Below the pieces are notes generated by a model that was given only the letters and a program-made list of their open reading frames with translations, did no database searches and was not told the DNA's origin. From Adiantum capillus-veneris (Eukaryota > Streptophyta > Polypodiopsida > Polypodiales > Pteridaceae): a stretch of DNA of 60,000 nt. Shown here one piece after another: positions 1 through 12,205 of the stretch; positions within the stretch are counted from its first letter, which is position 1; each line of letters begins with the position of its first letter. The stretch is from NCBI GenBank assembly GCA_014529385.2, contig CM043965.1, positions 63,077,933 to 63,137,932 on the forward strand, given 5' to 3'. The position numbers were made by a program, and so were the translations under genes.

Positions 1-959
1 CAACCTGTGTAAAATCAAAGTTGTAAAGTCTGATTTTGGATCTACTAAGCCTTGTAAAGTGGCCACTCACCAAGAGAAGCCCTAGGTATAAAACCCAATT
101 TTGTAAGTTTGAAGGGGATCTATTATCAAAGGTTCTAGAGTTTTGGTATATGCTCAAGGTACAAGAACATAGATCATGATCCATGTCCAAGTAATGCCGT
201 TTTTGGATAGCAAAATAAAGGCGATTTTTTGGTACTTGATATTTCTGTAAGACTGGTCTGTCTTGATACTACGCAGCTTAAAATTTTGGTTTTTCCCTTG
301 AAACTAGTTAAAATGGTAATGGTAAAGTTGGCCTTGAAAGAAGAATATTATGTGAAACAAGCTATGGGGAATATGTGCATAATTTGGGATAAAACATTGA
401 TACCAAGTTCATATCTGGCTATTCTGCCGCTTTAAAAAATGCCATTTTTTAAGGTTGTTTACTAATGTGTAATTAGTTTAAGCCGGGATGGAATTATCAG
501 ATTTGTCTCTTATCTATCACAACACATACAGATTGAGGTAAGTCAGATTCAATATGCTCATGTCAGCCTGCGAGTTTTGGTTTTTACTTAGCCAAAATTG
601 ATTCTTTAACCCAACAATGGGATTTTTTGGTACATATCTTAAGTTGTTAATTAGGTTACTTAATGCTTTATGATACTGATAAAAGAGGAATTAGGCCTGA
701 CAATATGGCAAAGCAATATTTGAAAAACTAACCTATGGGTTAAAATAGGACACTTGGATCAAAAGGGGTAATGGCCTTTTGATCAAAATGATATATATAT
801 TAAATATCTATTTAAGGTATTATAAAAATTGGGCTATGTAGAAACCATACATATAATTACTTCCAATAAATGGGATAATAAACTTTTTACAATAAAAACT
901 AAAGAACTAAAAGACATGAACACTTTGGATAGTGGTTTTAAGTTAAAAAGAGTTGTAAG
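1..959. other. AT-rich intergenic sequence, no gene seen
   Basis: Only short ORFs without recognisable motifs are present. No splice-supported coding structure, RNA gene or terminal repeat was seen. Confidence 0.5.
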
Positions 960-1460
960 TTAGACATGGATAACAATTGATTTAGTCCGTTGACACCTGT
1001 AATACACATCTAAGGCTAACGAATCTGTTATAGTCCGTTAACACCTGTTATACACATCTAAGGTTAACAAATTTGTTGTCTAGTTTGGATGAATGCAGGT
1101 GAGGACTCTATCCTTCCTTGGAATTTTTTTTGGCTTAAGCTATTGTCTGTCCGAGAGTACACTTGCTCCTAATACTTGGGAAGTAATTCTGTATTGGATC
1201 ATTATCATTGTATACTAGAATGTGGCTTCATTCTCATATACCATGTACAAAGATATTTCTAAGACTCATTTGTTTTTGTACTAGTTTTTGCCTTTTCTCT
1301 AAAGCCAGTTGTCTTTTGCATGTAAAAGTTCATTTATGTCTTATTATAGAAGTTAAAACAGCTACACACCCGTCCTATACATAAGGTTTTTTCATTGCAT
1401 TTTGGAAAAACCAAGACGCTGGCTTTAGAAAATTTCTTGAATCTTGGTTGTATGTTGGAC
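960..1460 (+). repeat. Dispersed repeat, also present near 44.0-44.4 kb
   Basis: Blocks of this stretch recur in the same order and orientation at about 44006-44400. Shared words include AAGGCTAACGAATCTGTT, GGATGCAGGTGAG, and a later block around AAGCCAGTTGTCTTTTG. Similarity is patchy and indels are frequent. It may be the 5' region of the reverse-transcriptase element that follows, because nothing else separates them, but that link is inferred. Confidence 0.5.
983..1078 (+). repeat. 48-bp imperfect tandem duplication
   Basis: The unit starting TAGTCCGTTGACACCTGT at 983 recurs at 1031 with a few substitutions. The 44-kb copy of this repeat family has only one such unit, so the duplication appears local. 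Confidence 0.65.
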
Positions 1461-3100
1461 CCACTGCCTGTAAATCGTTGATTGGTTGTCTGGTGTTAGG
1501 TGGTCCTTCATTAGCTAAGACTTCGGTTTCCTGCTCACAGCTATCATAGTCTCTGACTTCGCCGGTTTAAGGATTGCAGGCCCAATCTACTGGACTAATT
1601 GTATATATACTTTCTTTCAGGATCACAAATATTTTAAGTTGACAGCCCGCATGAGGGTAAACCATGACCCAAAGAAACATACAAGGATTTTAGAACAAAT
1701 TAGATTTTATCTGAAGGACTAGTCTCCTAAAAAGCCTTAGCTGTTAGTACTAGACCCTTTCTGGCTAGTCAGGCCAAACAATGTCTTACATATCACCACA
1801 AATAATCCATGACTTACTAACAGATTTTGTCTATTGTAGACCCTTTCTCTCTCGCAAGGCCTAGAACTATCTTCTAAGACTAAAAAGCTTTCTATCTTAC
1901 ACATGTTGTTCTTTAATGATTGGGTCAAGATTCTGGCCACCTTGGACAAGGACTCCAAAGAAGGGGCGAATATGATTTCCGAGTACATAGCCCAATTTTC
2001 TTTACTTTCTTTACAATATCAGCAAGAGTTTGCCTTATTTTCTTCTTTTGGAGCAGAATTATGTAACTTTTTGAAAAACAATATGTGGGCTCAATCCATC
2101 TTTTATCAGTACGCATGCTACCCCAACTATTCCTCGAACTGGTGGAATATTTTGTAGAGATAGTGCAGCACTTGAGGTTGTTAAGGAATTCCAAAATAAT
2201 CTTTGCTCCCTAAGTGACTCTAACCTTTTAGAAATGGTACCCAAAGTATCGAAGGTTTTTCCTTTCCTTCCTGTTAGACATACAAAATTTGAATCCTTTG
2301 GGGTGGACCATCAGCTTTGGATTCTACCTAACAAAGCTTTTTTGGCACCTATTCTTAGCGAAACATGGGTGTATCTCGGTAATCTCCCTGGCACCACTAT
2401 TGAGGATTGTAGACTCAAAATTCTAAAAGGAGGCGAGTTCTTAGACAAAGGAGAAATCATTAAATCCCCCTTCAACCTTAGCATGATAGACCACTCCAAG
2501 TGCTCCTCTAACACGGGTCTATGCATATGAACAAAAGGGAACATGGAGTTTGCCAAAAGTAATCCTGATTTCTACACAAAATACATTTGGAATGTTTTTT
2601 GACCTTATGTTAAATGTGTTTGTAAATTTCTTGACTCGAAAGCTTCATGCGAAGCTAGTATTATGTGGTTTGACCATGCTATCTGGTTTATCCTCAATCA
2701 TTTGGACTAGCTCTTAACTGGTGGACTTTCATCTGTCTCTCATCTGCTCTTGGCTAGGTGGCCAGGCTAAACAATTAGTAGTTGATCAAATTGCTTTCAA
2801 CATTTTTGTGGATTTATGCTAGATATCCTCAAAGAATTGAAAGCTGATGAACCAAGGACTTATTTAACTACCTATGCAAATTACAAAGGTGTTAAGATTA
2901 TCACCAGTCTTCTCAAGCATTATATTGATGATGATGATTCCCCCTCACTAAAAAGACCCAACTCTCTTGCCACCCCCAATTCTTTCACTTCATTCCTGAC
3001 ACCCAGCTCCTCCTCTAATTTTAATAGAGGAAAATCTTGTAGCTTCACTAGGGGAAGAGGAAGGAACACCCCTATCAGGCACCTTCTTGACTTATGATCA
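1461..3100 (+). other. Possible 5' part of the degraded RT element
   Basis: The stretch contains discontinuous + strand ORFs at 1903-2157, 2234-2530 and 2816-3097. The last has a low-complexity Ser/Thr/Asn run and an RGRGR motif such as is common in nucleic-acid-binding leaders. I recognise no family in them. Their shared strand and position just upstream of the RT remains suggest one decayed element, but this is inference. Confidence 0.3.
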
Positions 3101-3325
3101 CTTATGATTGTGCTAGTTGCAATTGGCCCTTGTGAAAGATTATGTCTCACCAAAAAGACATCTGGCAAAGAGTATATGTACAAACATTGTCTTTTTCCAA
3201 ATGTACTTCTGGATTGGGTACACCCTAAAACAATTTTTTGTGAATGTTTTGACTTATTGTTTGGAAACCATGAGATACTTGATAATGTTCTTATTGGTTG
3301 AAAATATCAACAACCTATTAAGAAT

Positions 3326-4821
3326 GTGGTCTACAATAATGATTTCTTACGACACAACACTGTGCCTAATTGTGATTGTGATAAATTTATCCCATACTGC
3401 AAAGATTTTGACACTTACTGCTTACATGTTTGCACTTCTAATTTGGATCTCATTGAAAACACTACAATCCGAAAAATCCTTGCTAAGGGACTTAATCACA
3501 TAACCACTTTTCCTAAAAACCCATATCTAGCTTTAAAAGCTTTGCTTAGCTGTTTAACTGACCTTGTCAGTACTCTCTGATTGGAGAAAATAGTCCTATT
3601 GGACTTAGTTAAATTAGTTGAAAAATGCTTTTTTTAGAAGATCTCACATATACCTTTTCAATGGCTATCTACTGAAAACTCTTGGATCACACCACAAGTA
3701 GTTGTTGATTTTCAAAAACTTTCACAAGACTAGTTTATTGTAGGACATGATAAAAGCTCCAATTGTCCCACTCTTATATGCAAAAATTCGGCTTGGAATG
3801 CAGCTCATGCAAGGATTTTTGGAAAGGAATTCACACCACTTAATACATCTCCTTATGAGGTCACCTATAATATTTCAAATAATCTAGAAAATATGGGGTA
3901 TTCTATTCAAGATACCAAACTTCCAGTACTTTTTTCCACCTATAAGTTACACAAGCATAAGTTTAGATGGATATCTGGTGCCTCGATTCGTATTTTTTCT
4001 AACATCACCAAAGATATTACCCTATGCCTTGATCTTGTTCTTTCAGAATTTGAAAATATATGTGCCTCTAAACAAAAAATCTGCTCTAACTTTCTACAAA
4101 TACATTATAACCCATTCTGGTTGATAAAAATGTCATTGAGGTTACTCTAAACCTCCCTAAATAATTTTTTCATCTCTTCACAACTGATATTACTCAGTGC
4201 TATGAGAATATACCTTTGGAAGGTGAATTAGGACTGAAAGATGTTCTATCTCAGATAATTAAGCTTACCTTCAAGAATGCTAGGAATAATGGTTTCTTAA
4301 AACCTAGATGGATTAAAAAATCAGAACATTCTCATCCCCTTCACTTTGATGAAGTAAAACTACTTAAAAACATATCTTGGGTACTTGATAACTGTACCAT
4401 TCTCTTCAAAGGACAGTGCTTTAATCAAAGCCAGGTCATTTTCTTGGGATTTCTTGCTCGCCTCTTATGTGTAATCTATACTTAGTGTTCTTTGATATAC
4501 AAATGGCTTCTCAAAACCATGAGTGACAAAAGTAACTATCGTAAACTTTCACTTTTTTATCATACTTACAGATATATGGATGACTTATTAAGCCTCAATA
4601 ATAGATTATTCTCAGAGGAAATTAATCATGTATATCCCAACTCCTTAAAAATTGAACCAACCTTTAAACATGGGTTTTCTTCACCAACTGGCTTCTTTGC
4701 CACTACTATCCAATTCCTTAACTTTACAATTGGACTAGATAACCCTTATGTAGGAGACTATGACCAAAAGTTCTCTTGGAAAAGAGATCTGTTAGATATC
4801 CCACCTATTGAATTCTTATAA
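3326..4821 (+). pseudogene. Degraded reverse transcriptase, Penelope-like in motif style
   Basis: Pieces of one reverse transcriptase lie in order on the + strand, broken by stops and frameshifts. From 5' to 3' these are: a CDCDKF cluster (about 3359-3376) and an LAKGLNH block (about 3480-3500) that resembles the conserved SKGLNF block of Penelope-like RTs; a KLPVLF...YKLHK block with RW(I)SG (about 3917-3985); motif A, TTDITQCYENIP (about 4180-4216), supplying the first catalytic Asp; a corrupted motif B region (about 4435-4470), where one base shifts the frame; and the catalytic YRYMDDLL (about 4567-4590), followed by an NFTIG block like the usual FLDL(T/H)I. No GIY-YIG nuclease was seen. 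The class assignment rests on motif style only; the RT identity is safer. Cannot encode a functional enzyme. Confidence 0.6.
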
Positions 4822-5067
4822 AAGAATAGTAACCAACCACATAAAGTAGCTCTTAGTACTTGTATCAGCCTCCTATACACATATATAAAGCCATTGTCAC
4901 ACATGTTTGCATCAATGTGTGTGCAAATGAGATGGAAAAGTCTTATTGGCTAGATGATATGCCTGATAGAGAGAAAATCCATACGTCGACAACCCTTTGT
5001 CCATTATCAACGAGCAAGGGCCTAAGTATGCTCAAGTAGGACGATCAAACCCATCCTTGGAATCGGG
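4822..5067. other. Downstream flank of RT remains
   Basis: No ORF or motif. A short inverted CACACATG...CATGTGTG-like segment occurs near 4899-4926. Confidence 0.3.
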
Positions 5068-5150
5068 GAGAGGGAGAGAGTAATAGAAATGAAATGAAAT
5101 GATATATTTTTAAAAGGCCAAAAATGACCTATGAGACCAATCCTATGAGA
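5068..5150 (-). mobile_element. LINE 3'-end fragment (short)
   Basis: The block AAATGAAATGAAATG...GGCCAAAAATGACCTATGAGACCAA matches the 3' end at 5570-5640. It also matches, more distantly, the 3' end of the large LINE at 15728-15775 (GGTCAAATATGACCTATGGGACCAA). The fragment reads 3'-to-5' on the + strand and is severely 5'-truncated. Confidence 0.55.
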
Positions 5151-5202
5151 GAGAGAGAGAGAGAAGAAGAAGAAGAAGAAGAAGAATAATAATAATAATA
5201 TG
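5147..5202. repeat. Compound microsatellite (GA)n(AAG)n(AAT)n
   Basis: Consecutive GA, GAA and AAT runs follow directly on the short LINE fragment. Confidence 0.9.
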
Positions 5203-5507
5203 AACACTGTAAATGGCCAATGTGGGTGACAATGGAAGTGTCTCATGTGTACGAGACTATAAACAATCCTAAATCTACTTTCAAGTAGTTGCTCATCCAC
5301 ATGTATAGCCATAGCCATAGTCACCAAATATCATTAGAAAGCTCTTTTTCAATGCAGATGTGTCTTGATGTGATGGAGATGCTTGACATCCTTATCTTGT
5401 GGCATTCCAATAAACTCTTATATGTTTATGGTGAAGGTGTGACTTGTCTAGCTCTTCTTTTGGTTGAGCATGGCTGTCTCGCTCAACCGTGCTCAACTGT
5501 GCACGGT

Positions 5508-5511
<4 letters not shown>
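5203..5511. other. Intergenic, no gene seen
   Basis: Only a motif-less ORF (5289-5513) is present. Near 5466-5510 are overlapping copies of a GGTTGAGCA/GCTCAACCGTGC word. Confidence 0.4.

Positions 5512-5569
<58 letters not shown>
5512..5569. repeat. (GA)29 microsatellite
   Basis: Uninterrupted GA dinucleotides abut the 3' end of the LINE fragment that follows; on the element's own strand this is a (TC)n tail. Confidence 0.95.
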
Positions 5570-5572
<3 letters not shown>

Positions 5573-6030
5573 GAAATGAAATGTTATATTAATGTCTTCA
5601 AAAGGCCAAAATGACCTATGAGATCAAACTATTACAAAATTGTGAATCTGATACCATGTCTAGGTACAAAAAGACTAGAAAACAAATACTACTACTACTA
5701 GAATCCATCCTCATATGCACTCTCGATGTCGAGAGAGTATGGCTCAAATCCTCTCTTGTAGTCTTCGTCGATGCTGTGTAGCCCCTCTCCTCAATAGTGG
5801 CCGTCTGGATCTTCGTAGCTCTAGTGCTCGATCGATGAGAGTGTTGGTAGTGGTCAAATGAGTGTGGGTCGAGCTCTGCAATGATGGCTTCTCCTCTGGA
5901 TGTCCTATCTAGTGAAAAGAAATCTGTAATCCGTCTCTCGGACTCTCTCTCTAGCTCTCCCCAGTAAAGTGTCTCTATATCTATGTAACTCAAGTAGATA
6001 TAGCCCAAGACATCTTTGATCCTCATAACT
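5570..6030 (-). mobile_element. 5'-truncated LINE fragment, 3' end at 5570
   Basis: The 3'-terminal block (AAAGGCCAAAATGACCTATGAG) is shared with 5068-5150 and with the LINE ending at 15.7 kb. Upstream on the - strand a 136-codon ORF (5616-6026) is rich in Ser, Thr, Arg and Glu and could be the C-terminal tail of a LINE ORF. It shows no RT or zinc-knuckle motif. The left boundary is fixed by the GA tract; the right boundary is approximate. Confidence 0.45.
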
Positions 6031-6385
<355 letters not shown>

Positions 6386-6893
6386 TGTTCCTTGCACGGA
6401 GAATCCTACCTCAGAGATGAGTTGTCAAAGCTGATCTCTTTTTCTCATTCCACACAGAGCTACAGATATGGAGAACCTGCAGCCAACATTATTGCCACTA
6501 GCTCCAATGCTGGAAATGGAGCCATATTGTAATGTGATGGTAAGCAAATCTTATGTGTAGCCCATCCACTCCAAATGAAGTCATTGGTTTTGTTGGTCAC
6601 ATCTATAGTTTTGTGAGGGCATTTGTTCATAGTATGTGTGTATTACAACATCAAGTGTTGATAGCTATACATTTAAGTGATTTTAAGTAAGTAACATATT
6701 ATGCACATCTACAGTTCTCAAGAAAAAGCAAAAGAGAGCCACTACAGGCAATGATTTACAACTCCCAAGATCCAGCTCTTTCTGTAATCAGGGAATATGA
6801 GTGAGTAAGAAAGAGGAAACAATGGGAGCAGCAACAAATGAAATTTGAGTGACAACATCATGCCCTCAACGATGAGGAGAAAAAGAAAATCTC

Positions 6894-7105
6894 CTCCAAG
6901 ATTGTGAGAGCTTTCAAGAGTAGGACTAAAGGTTTTAGTACAGAAGCAAAGTGGAAAATCTGGAATCTTGTTGCTCGACATCCACTTGTTCGGTTGATCC
7001 TCCAAGATTGTGAGAGCTTTCAAGAGTAGGACTAAAGGTTTTAGTACAGAAGCAAAGTGGAAAATATGGAATCTTGTTGCTCGACATCCACATGTTCGGT
7101 TGATC
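6894..7105 (+). repeat. 106-bp tandem duplication inside gene A exon 2
   Basis: The copies 6894-6999 and 7000-7105 differ at only two positions. Because 106 is not divisible by three, the duplication breaks the frame upstream of the helix-turn-helix segment. The low divergence makes it a recent event. Confidence 0.9.
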
Positions 7106-7639
7106 CATGATGAGTCTTTCGAGGAGGAGGATATTGTACAGACCGCAATTGTCTCCAATGTTCGTAGCACACTGGCTAATGTCAAGCAGCCAGGTTCCAA
7201 TGAGGAGTTGTTGTTGAAGAATGTAGCATTGCAGATGATGTTGAATTCAAAGGAAAACATGCCTATTGCAAAAATTGCTAGGGTCCTAAATGTTAATCGT
7301 CACACCTTGCACAAGGCGAGATCAAGACATGCGAAGCCTGGCAACGCTTGATGTTGATGGTCAATTGTTTTCATTGGTTGCATGTCACAAGCAACATCAT
7401 CATAGCCCTATCATAGATGAAATTAAGGAATTGTTCTACACATTTTGGAAAGTGGAGACTCGCGTTTCACGGAACAAGAAGGATGTTTGTCGAAAGAGGA
7501 TGGGGAGGAAAAGGTACATAGAACACCCTATACGCCTCCTAGAGGAGCCTCACGTGATCAATCAAATACTTGTACCATAACTTATGCATTTTATGAATTG
7601 CATCTCTAGTGCATAGTAACTTGTATATGCTGATCAATA

Positions 7640-8425
7640 GCATACTGATCTGTAGACTTTTGCTAGTAAGCATATGGATTGTGCTAGTTAGCATATTGAC
7701 TGTTCTAGCTAGCATATGGAGTATGCTAGTTAGCATGCCTTGGGTTCTAAATAGCATACAAAGTTAGTTGGTTAACACAATATGTATGCTAATTAACATA
7801 CCTGGTATGTTAGTTAACATACCTAGAATGCTAGTTACATACCTAGTATGCTCAATTGCATGATAAGTACGCTAACAGAAAGTGATTATGCTAGTTAGCA
7901 TATGGAGTATGCTAGTTAGCAGGCCTTGAGTTCTAAATAGTATACAAATTTAGTTGGTCAATGCAAAAGGTTTGCAAGTTAACACCACTTATGCTAGTTA
8001 ACACCTAGTATGCTCACTAGCATGATGCCATTTAAGACAAGGGTTATGCTAGCTAGAACTAGCGGTTGGGCTGGGTATGCTAGTTAGCATATGGAGTATG
8101 CTAGTTAGCATGCCTTGTGTTCCACCTAGCATACAAAGTTAGCTAGTTAGCACAAGATGTATGCTAATTAACATCATTTATGCTAGTTAGCACCTAGTAT
8201 GCTCAACAGCATGATGGGTGTCCTACTGAGTATGCTAGTTAGCATATGGTCTGTGCTAGTTAGCATGCCTTGTGCTCTACCTAGCATACAGAGTTACTTG
8301 GTAAACACAAGATATATGCTAATTAACACTCTTTATGATAGTTAACATACACTATTGCATGCACATTAGGATGTTGATTGTGCTATTTAACACTATGATT
8401 TATTTTCATGAAAATGTTGGATGTC
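7640..8425. repeat. Palindromic repeat array in gene A intron
   Basis: Many copies of TATGCTAGTTAGCATA-like palindromes are arranged in about four higher-order units. The landmark GCATGCCTTG occurs near 7733, 7919 (variant), 8108 and 8263, giving spacings of roughly 155-190 bp. The array fills most of the 897-bp intron. Confidence 0.85.
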
Positions 8426-10341
8426 CTATTTAGCAATCTAAATATTGATCATCACTTGGATGTTGCAGGTTGAGTTCTTTCGTAGATTCAAGGAAAAACA
8501 TCCAGATTGCAAGTTTGGCATGAGAATTTTTGAGATGTTGAAGCCATTCTTTTGTAGGTGGCTAAAGGATAGATACACATGATATTGCGAATACCATGTG
8601 CAAATTTCCTTTTTGAAGGACACACTGAACCACATGTGCTCTCGTGCTTTTGGGTTGCATGGAGCAGGTTGTGAGTGTATATGCAGTATATGTGCCCCAG
8701 GTGAGAGCACTAGCAAGGGTCGCTTGGATTCACATCACATGTTCAAAGGTGTCACACATATGTGGAAGTCTGTTCTCTGTCCAAAGCCCGCAGATGCAGT
8801 TTTCCATATAAGGGAATGCTTGATGGGAGAGTGTTTGACATGTGGAGTAAATAGGTTGGAATTATGTTGCTTGGAGACAACAAAAAGAGGTAATAGTATT
8901 AATGTGAAAGTATTTGCATATGTACAAGCTCAAGACAAGCAGGGAAATAGTAACAAAAGAAAAGATCTTTTGCACAAAGAAATGCAATACTAGGAGTTTC
9001 TTCAACTCTTGAAGACCAAGTTGGAGCTCTTTATCAGTCATAACTATGTGGCTTGATGGCAAGGACAACAATCAAGGATTTCCTTCTTCGGTTTTCGAAT
9101 GATGTCGTCGTGTCAGTTGGTTGATTTTGCAGATAATTATGCCTTCAAGGAACAAAATGAGATTTAGTCAATGGATTGGCACTCTAGTCAAGTAACCATT
9201 TTTGTACACATAACGTACTACCGCAGGGCAGGGGAGATAGTCAAAACCATCCACTTCTTCATATCAGATGACAAGGTGCATGACATGTTGTTCATGCAAC
9301 AATGCTTCATGCTACACCATGACTGGTTACAACAAGAGGGTGTCACTCCTAAGAAACATTGGGTGTGGTTTGATGGTGCGGCCTCGGAGTTCAAGGGAGC
9401 CAGGCCTTTTTACTTTGTTGCAAGATATAATGGACTCACAGAGATGGGGATGAGCTGGTTCTTCTTTGGATCAGGGCACGGCAAGGGAGAGCATGATGGT
9501 GTAGGAGCGGTTTGTGAAAAGAACCTTGACCCATGAACAACTAAAACCTATTGGAGCTATTTTGCGGTGTGCAGCTGATGTGGTTGTTATTTCCAAGCCA
9601 ACTTATCGCACAGGGAGCACCTTCACACATCCTTCAAAAGAAAGGGAATGTGCTCATGTGTTCTGGGAGGTTAAAGAGGGGGAAGTGAATAGGGAGGTGA
9701 AGTGGAATTGTGCCACTGTAGCTAAAATTCGCTCTCTGCATGCTTTTCGTGGTCACAACCCTGGGGATCCAACTGCCCTTGCAACAAGAGCCTTGCCATG
9801 CTTCTGTGATGCATGCATGCAAGGAAGATGGAATCGCTGCATCAATAAAGCTCACGTGCAGCCTTGGGATTATCATACTCTACTGCCATTACCTGATGAG
9901 GCTGTGTCAGATTCTGAGCCAACAAATGAAGCAGCCGCCTACGATGACTTCACGTACGAAGGTCATCATAATGTGTTGAGTAGCGCTCTATGTGTTGGCG
10001 ACACATTTGATGTAAATCCAGATGCTTCAACCAACGTCAAGGATGTGGATTTCTACCTGGTCAAGTGTGTTGCAGCAAAGGAGAAGGTGGAGAAGGGGTA
10101 CCTCAATGAGTGGGGCAATGCAATTGAGAGAGGCTCATATGTTGTGCAAGGTCTATATTACAAGCAATTGGATGCATACACCTTCAAGCTAGACCACAAG
10201 CAGCCCATCATCCACGTACTTTCACATCTGGTACGATGTATCAAAATACCCATGGAACACATCCCAAGGAGATGGCAGGTGTACACAATCAACCCAAAAA
10301 GCTATGAAGAAATCTATAATAGCATGCCCTTCAGCTTTTAA

Positions 10342-10780
10342 TTTGTAATCACTGCATCTTCAATATACTTCTTGCTCGGAGATAATGCAGTTTTATCAAA
10401 AACTTGGGTATCTTTTGTCTCTTGTGTGCTTTGTGTATACATGGCTTTGGTGTCTATCATAGAGGGGTCTCAGTTTAAGAGAGATCATTTGTACAACCTG
10501 TCTCATTAAACCTAGAGAATCTAAGCTCATCAAGAAAATGTAGAACTCTAGAGAGGTGATCAAACAAGCTCAAAGTCTGCCTCCTTTCGTGTCTTACAAT
10601 TATGCTTTTTAGAGCAGGACTCCATATGGTTTGGCAGGTATCCCACATATATAAATGGAAACTGTAAAAGAAGGCACGCCCAGCTTATAAGAAAGGCATC
10701 AGGGTTTGGAAAGATGTGTACAAAGAAGACCAGTGGTTTGCATAGGATGATAATAAGAAGGAATGCGAATTGTGTTTTGT
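10342..10780. other. 3' flank of gene A
   Basis: No ORF of interest. This is presumably the 3' untranslated region of gene A plus spacer. AATAAA-type signals were not convincing. Confidence 0.35.
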
Positions 10781-10784
10781 GGGT

Positions 10785-12205
10785 GTGCTAGTTAGCATAA
10801 ATGGTATGCTAATTAGCATACTGTTTATGCTAGTTAGCATAGACAATGTGCTAATTAGCATACCTTTTGCTGGTTTTTAAGGAGAAGAGATGGCAGATTC
10901 CTGTATACTGTGTATTCTAATGCCAATTAGCATACTGTTTATGTTGATTAGCATAAACTTATATACGCTAGTTAGCATAGATAGTATGCTAATTAGCATA
11001 ACTTTGTTGGTTTTTAAGGAGAAGAGATGGCAGCTTTTTGTATACTGTGTATGCTGATTAGTATAGTATGCTGTGAGTGGAATGCTAATTAGCATACCGT
11101 CTATGCCAACTGGCATAAACAGTATTCTAAGTAGCATACCCTTGCTGGTTTAGGGGAGAAGAGATGGAAGCTTTCAGTTCACTGTGTATTCAAATTAGCA
11201 TACTATTTATGCCGGTTGGCATAAACAATATGTTTATTAGCATATCTTTGCTGGTTTTAAGGAGAAGAGATGACAGTTTTCAGTATACTGTGTGTTCTTA
11301 TTGGCATACTATGTTGTGAGTGAAAGTTAGCACAAACAAAAATGCACAGTATCCTAATTGCTAATAAGCATATCTTTGTTGGTTTCAAGGAGAAGAGATG
11401 AAAGGTCTCTGCATCTTGTGTATGCTAATTAACATATTGTTTATTCTAGTTGGCATTCTGTGGGTATGCTAATTAGCATAGTTAATTGGCATAAATAGTA
11501 TGCTAATTAGCATAGTTTTTCTGATTTCCAGGAGAAGGGATGGTAGCTTTGTTTATATTGTGTATGCTAATTAGCATACTATACTGAGTGGAAGTTAGCA
11601 CAAACAAAATGTACAGTATGCCGATTGAAGGTATGCTATTAGCATACTGTCTATGCCAGTAGGCATAGACAGTATGCTAATTATCATACCTTTGTTGGTT
11701 TTAAGGAGAAGAGATAACAGCTCTCTGTATACTGTGTATGCTAATAATCATACCATGTATGTTAATTAGCATATTGTATGATGGTTTCAAGAAGGGATGG
11801 CAGCTTTCTATATACTGTGTATGCTAATTAGCATACTATGCTGTGAGTGAAGTTAGCAAAAACAAAATTCCACGGTATACTAATTAAAGGAATGCTAATT
11901 AGCATACCATGTATGCTAATTAGCATATTGTTTATGCAATTGGCATAGAGAGTATGCTAATTAGCATACCATGTATGCTAATTAGTATATTGTTTATGCC
12001 AATTGGCATAGAGAGTATGGTAATTAGCATACCATTGCTGGTTTCAAGGAGAAAACATGGCAGCTTCCTGTATACTGTATATGCTAATTAGCATACTATG
12101 GTATGATGTGAGTGGAAGTTAGCACAAACAAAAATGTGCAGTATGCTAATTAGAATGTATTCTAATTAGCTACTGTGGGTATGCTAATTAGCATACCTTT
12201 GCTGA
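10785..12205. repeat. Intergenic palindromic array between genes A and B
   Basis: At least a dozen exact copies of GCTAATTAGCAT and many one-mismatch variants occur here, often flanked as GTATGCTAATTAGCATAC. They sit in a higher-order unit of about 90-180 bp marked by GCTGGTTTTAAGGAGAAGAGATGGCAG, seen about nine times (near 10869, 11005, 11144, 11250, 11378, 11520, 11694, 11780 and 12037). Each palindrome could form a short hairpin, and the TAATTA centre resembles a homeodomain-type site. That functional reading is speculative. Confidence 0.9.

Larger units (their letters stand above)
6468..10341 (+). pseudogene. Gene A: DDE-like transposase of a TE family I cannot name
   Basis: Proposed exons are 6468-6539 (ATG, donor GTAAGC), about 6750-7571, and 8469-10341. 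The intron 7572-8468 is GT-AG and phase 0. Exon 2 encodes a helix-turn-helix-like segment (IAKIARVLNVNRHTLHKA, about 7260-7315), then a TRVS.NKKDVCR block. Exon 3 encodes a YCEYHVQ block. Three acidic positions fit a DDE-type core: DFADNY (Asp codon 9123), FDGAASEFKG (about 9370) and GHGKGEHDGVGA (about 9475-9505). The C-terminus has a Cys-rich CFCDACMQG block (about 9800) and an LVKC...GSYVVQG region. Breaks: in-frame stops at 8580, 8991, 9054 and 9165, a one-base shift near 9512, a shift near 7340, and a 106-bp duplication in exon 2. The fold assignment is inferred from spacing and motifs. Confidence 0.55.

Noticed and set aside
10785-12205. Regular repeats resembling a CRISPR array
   Set aside because: The repeats are irregularly spaced, the spacers are themselves repetitive, and the genome is eukaryotic with spliced genes.
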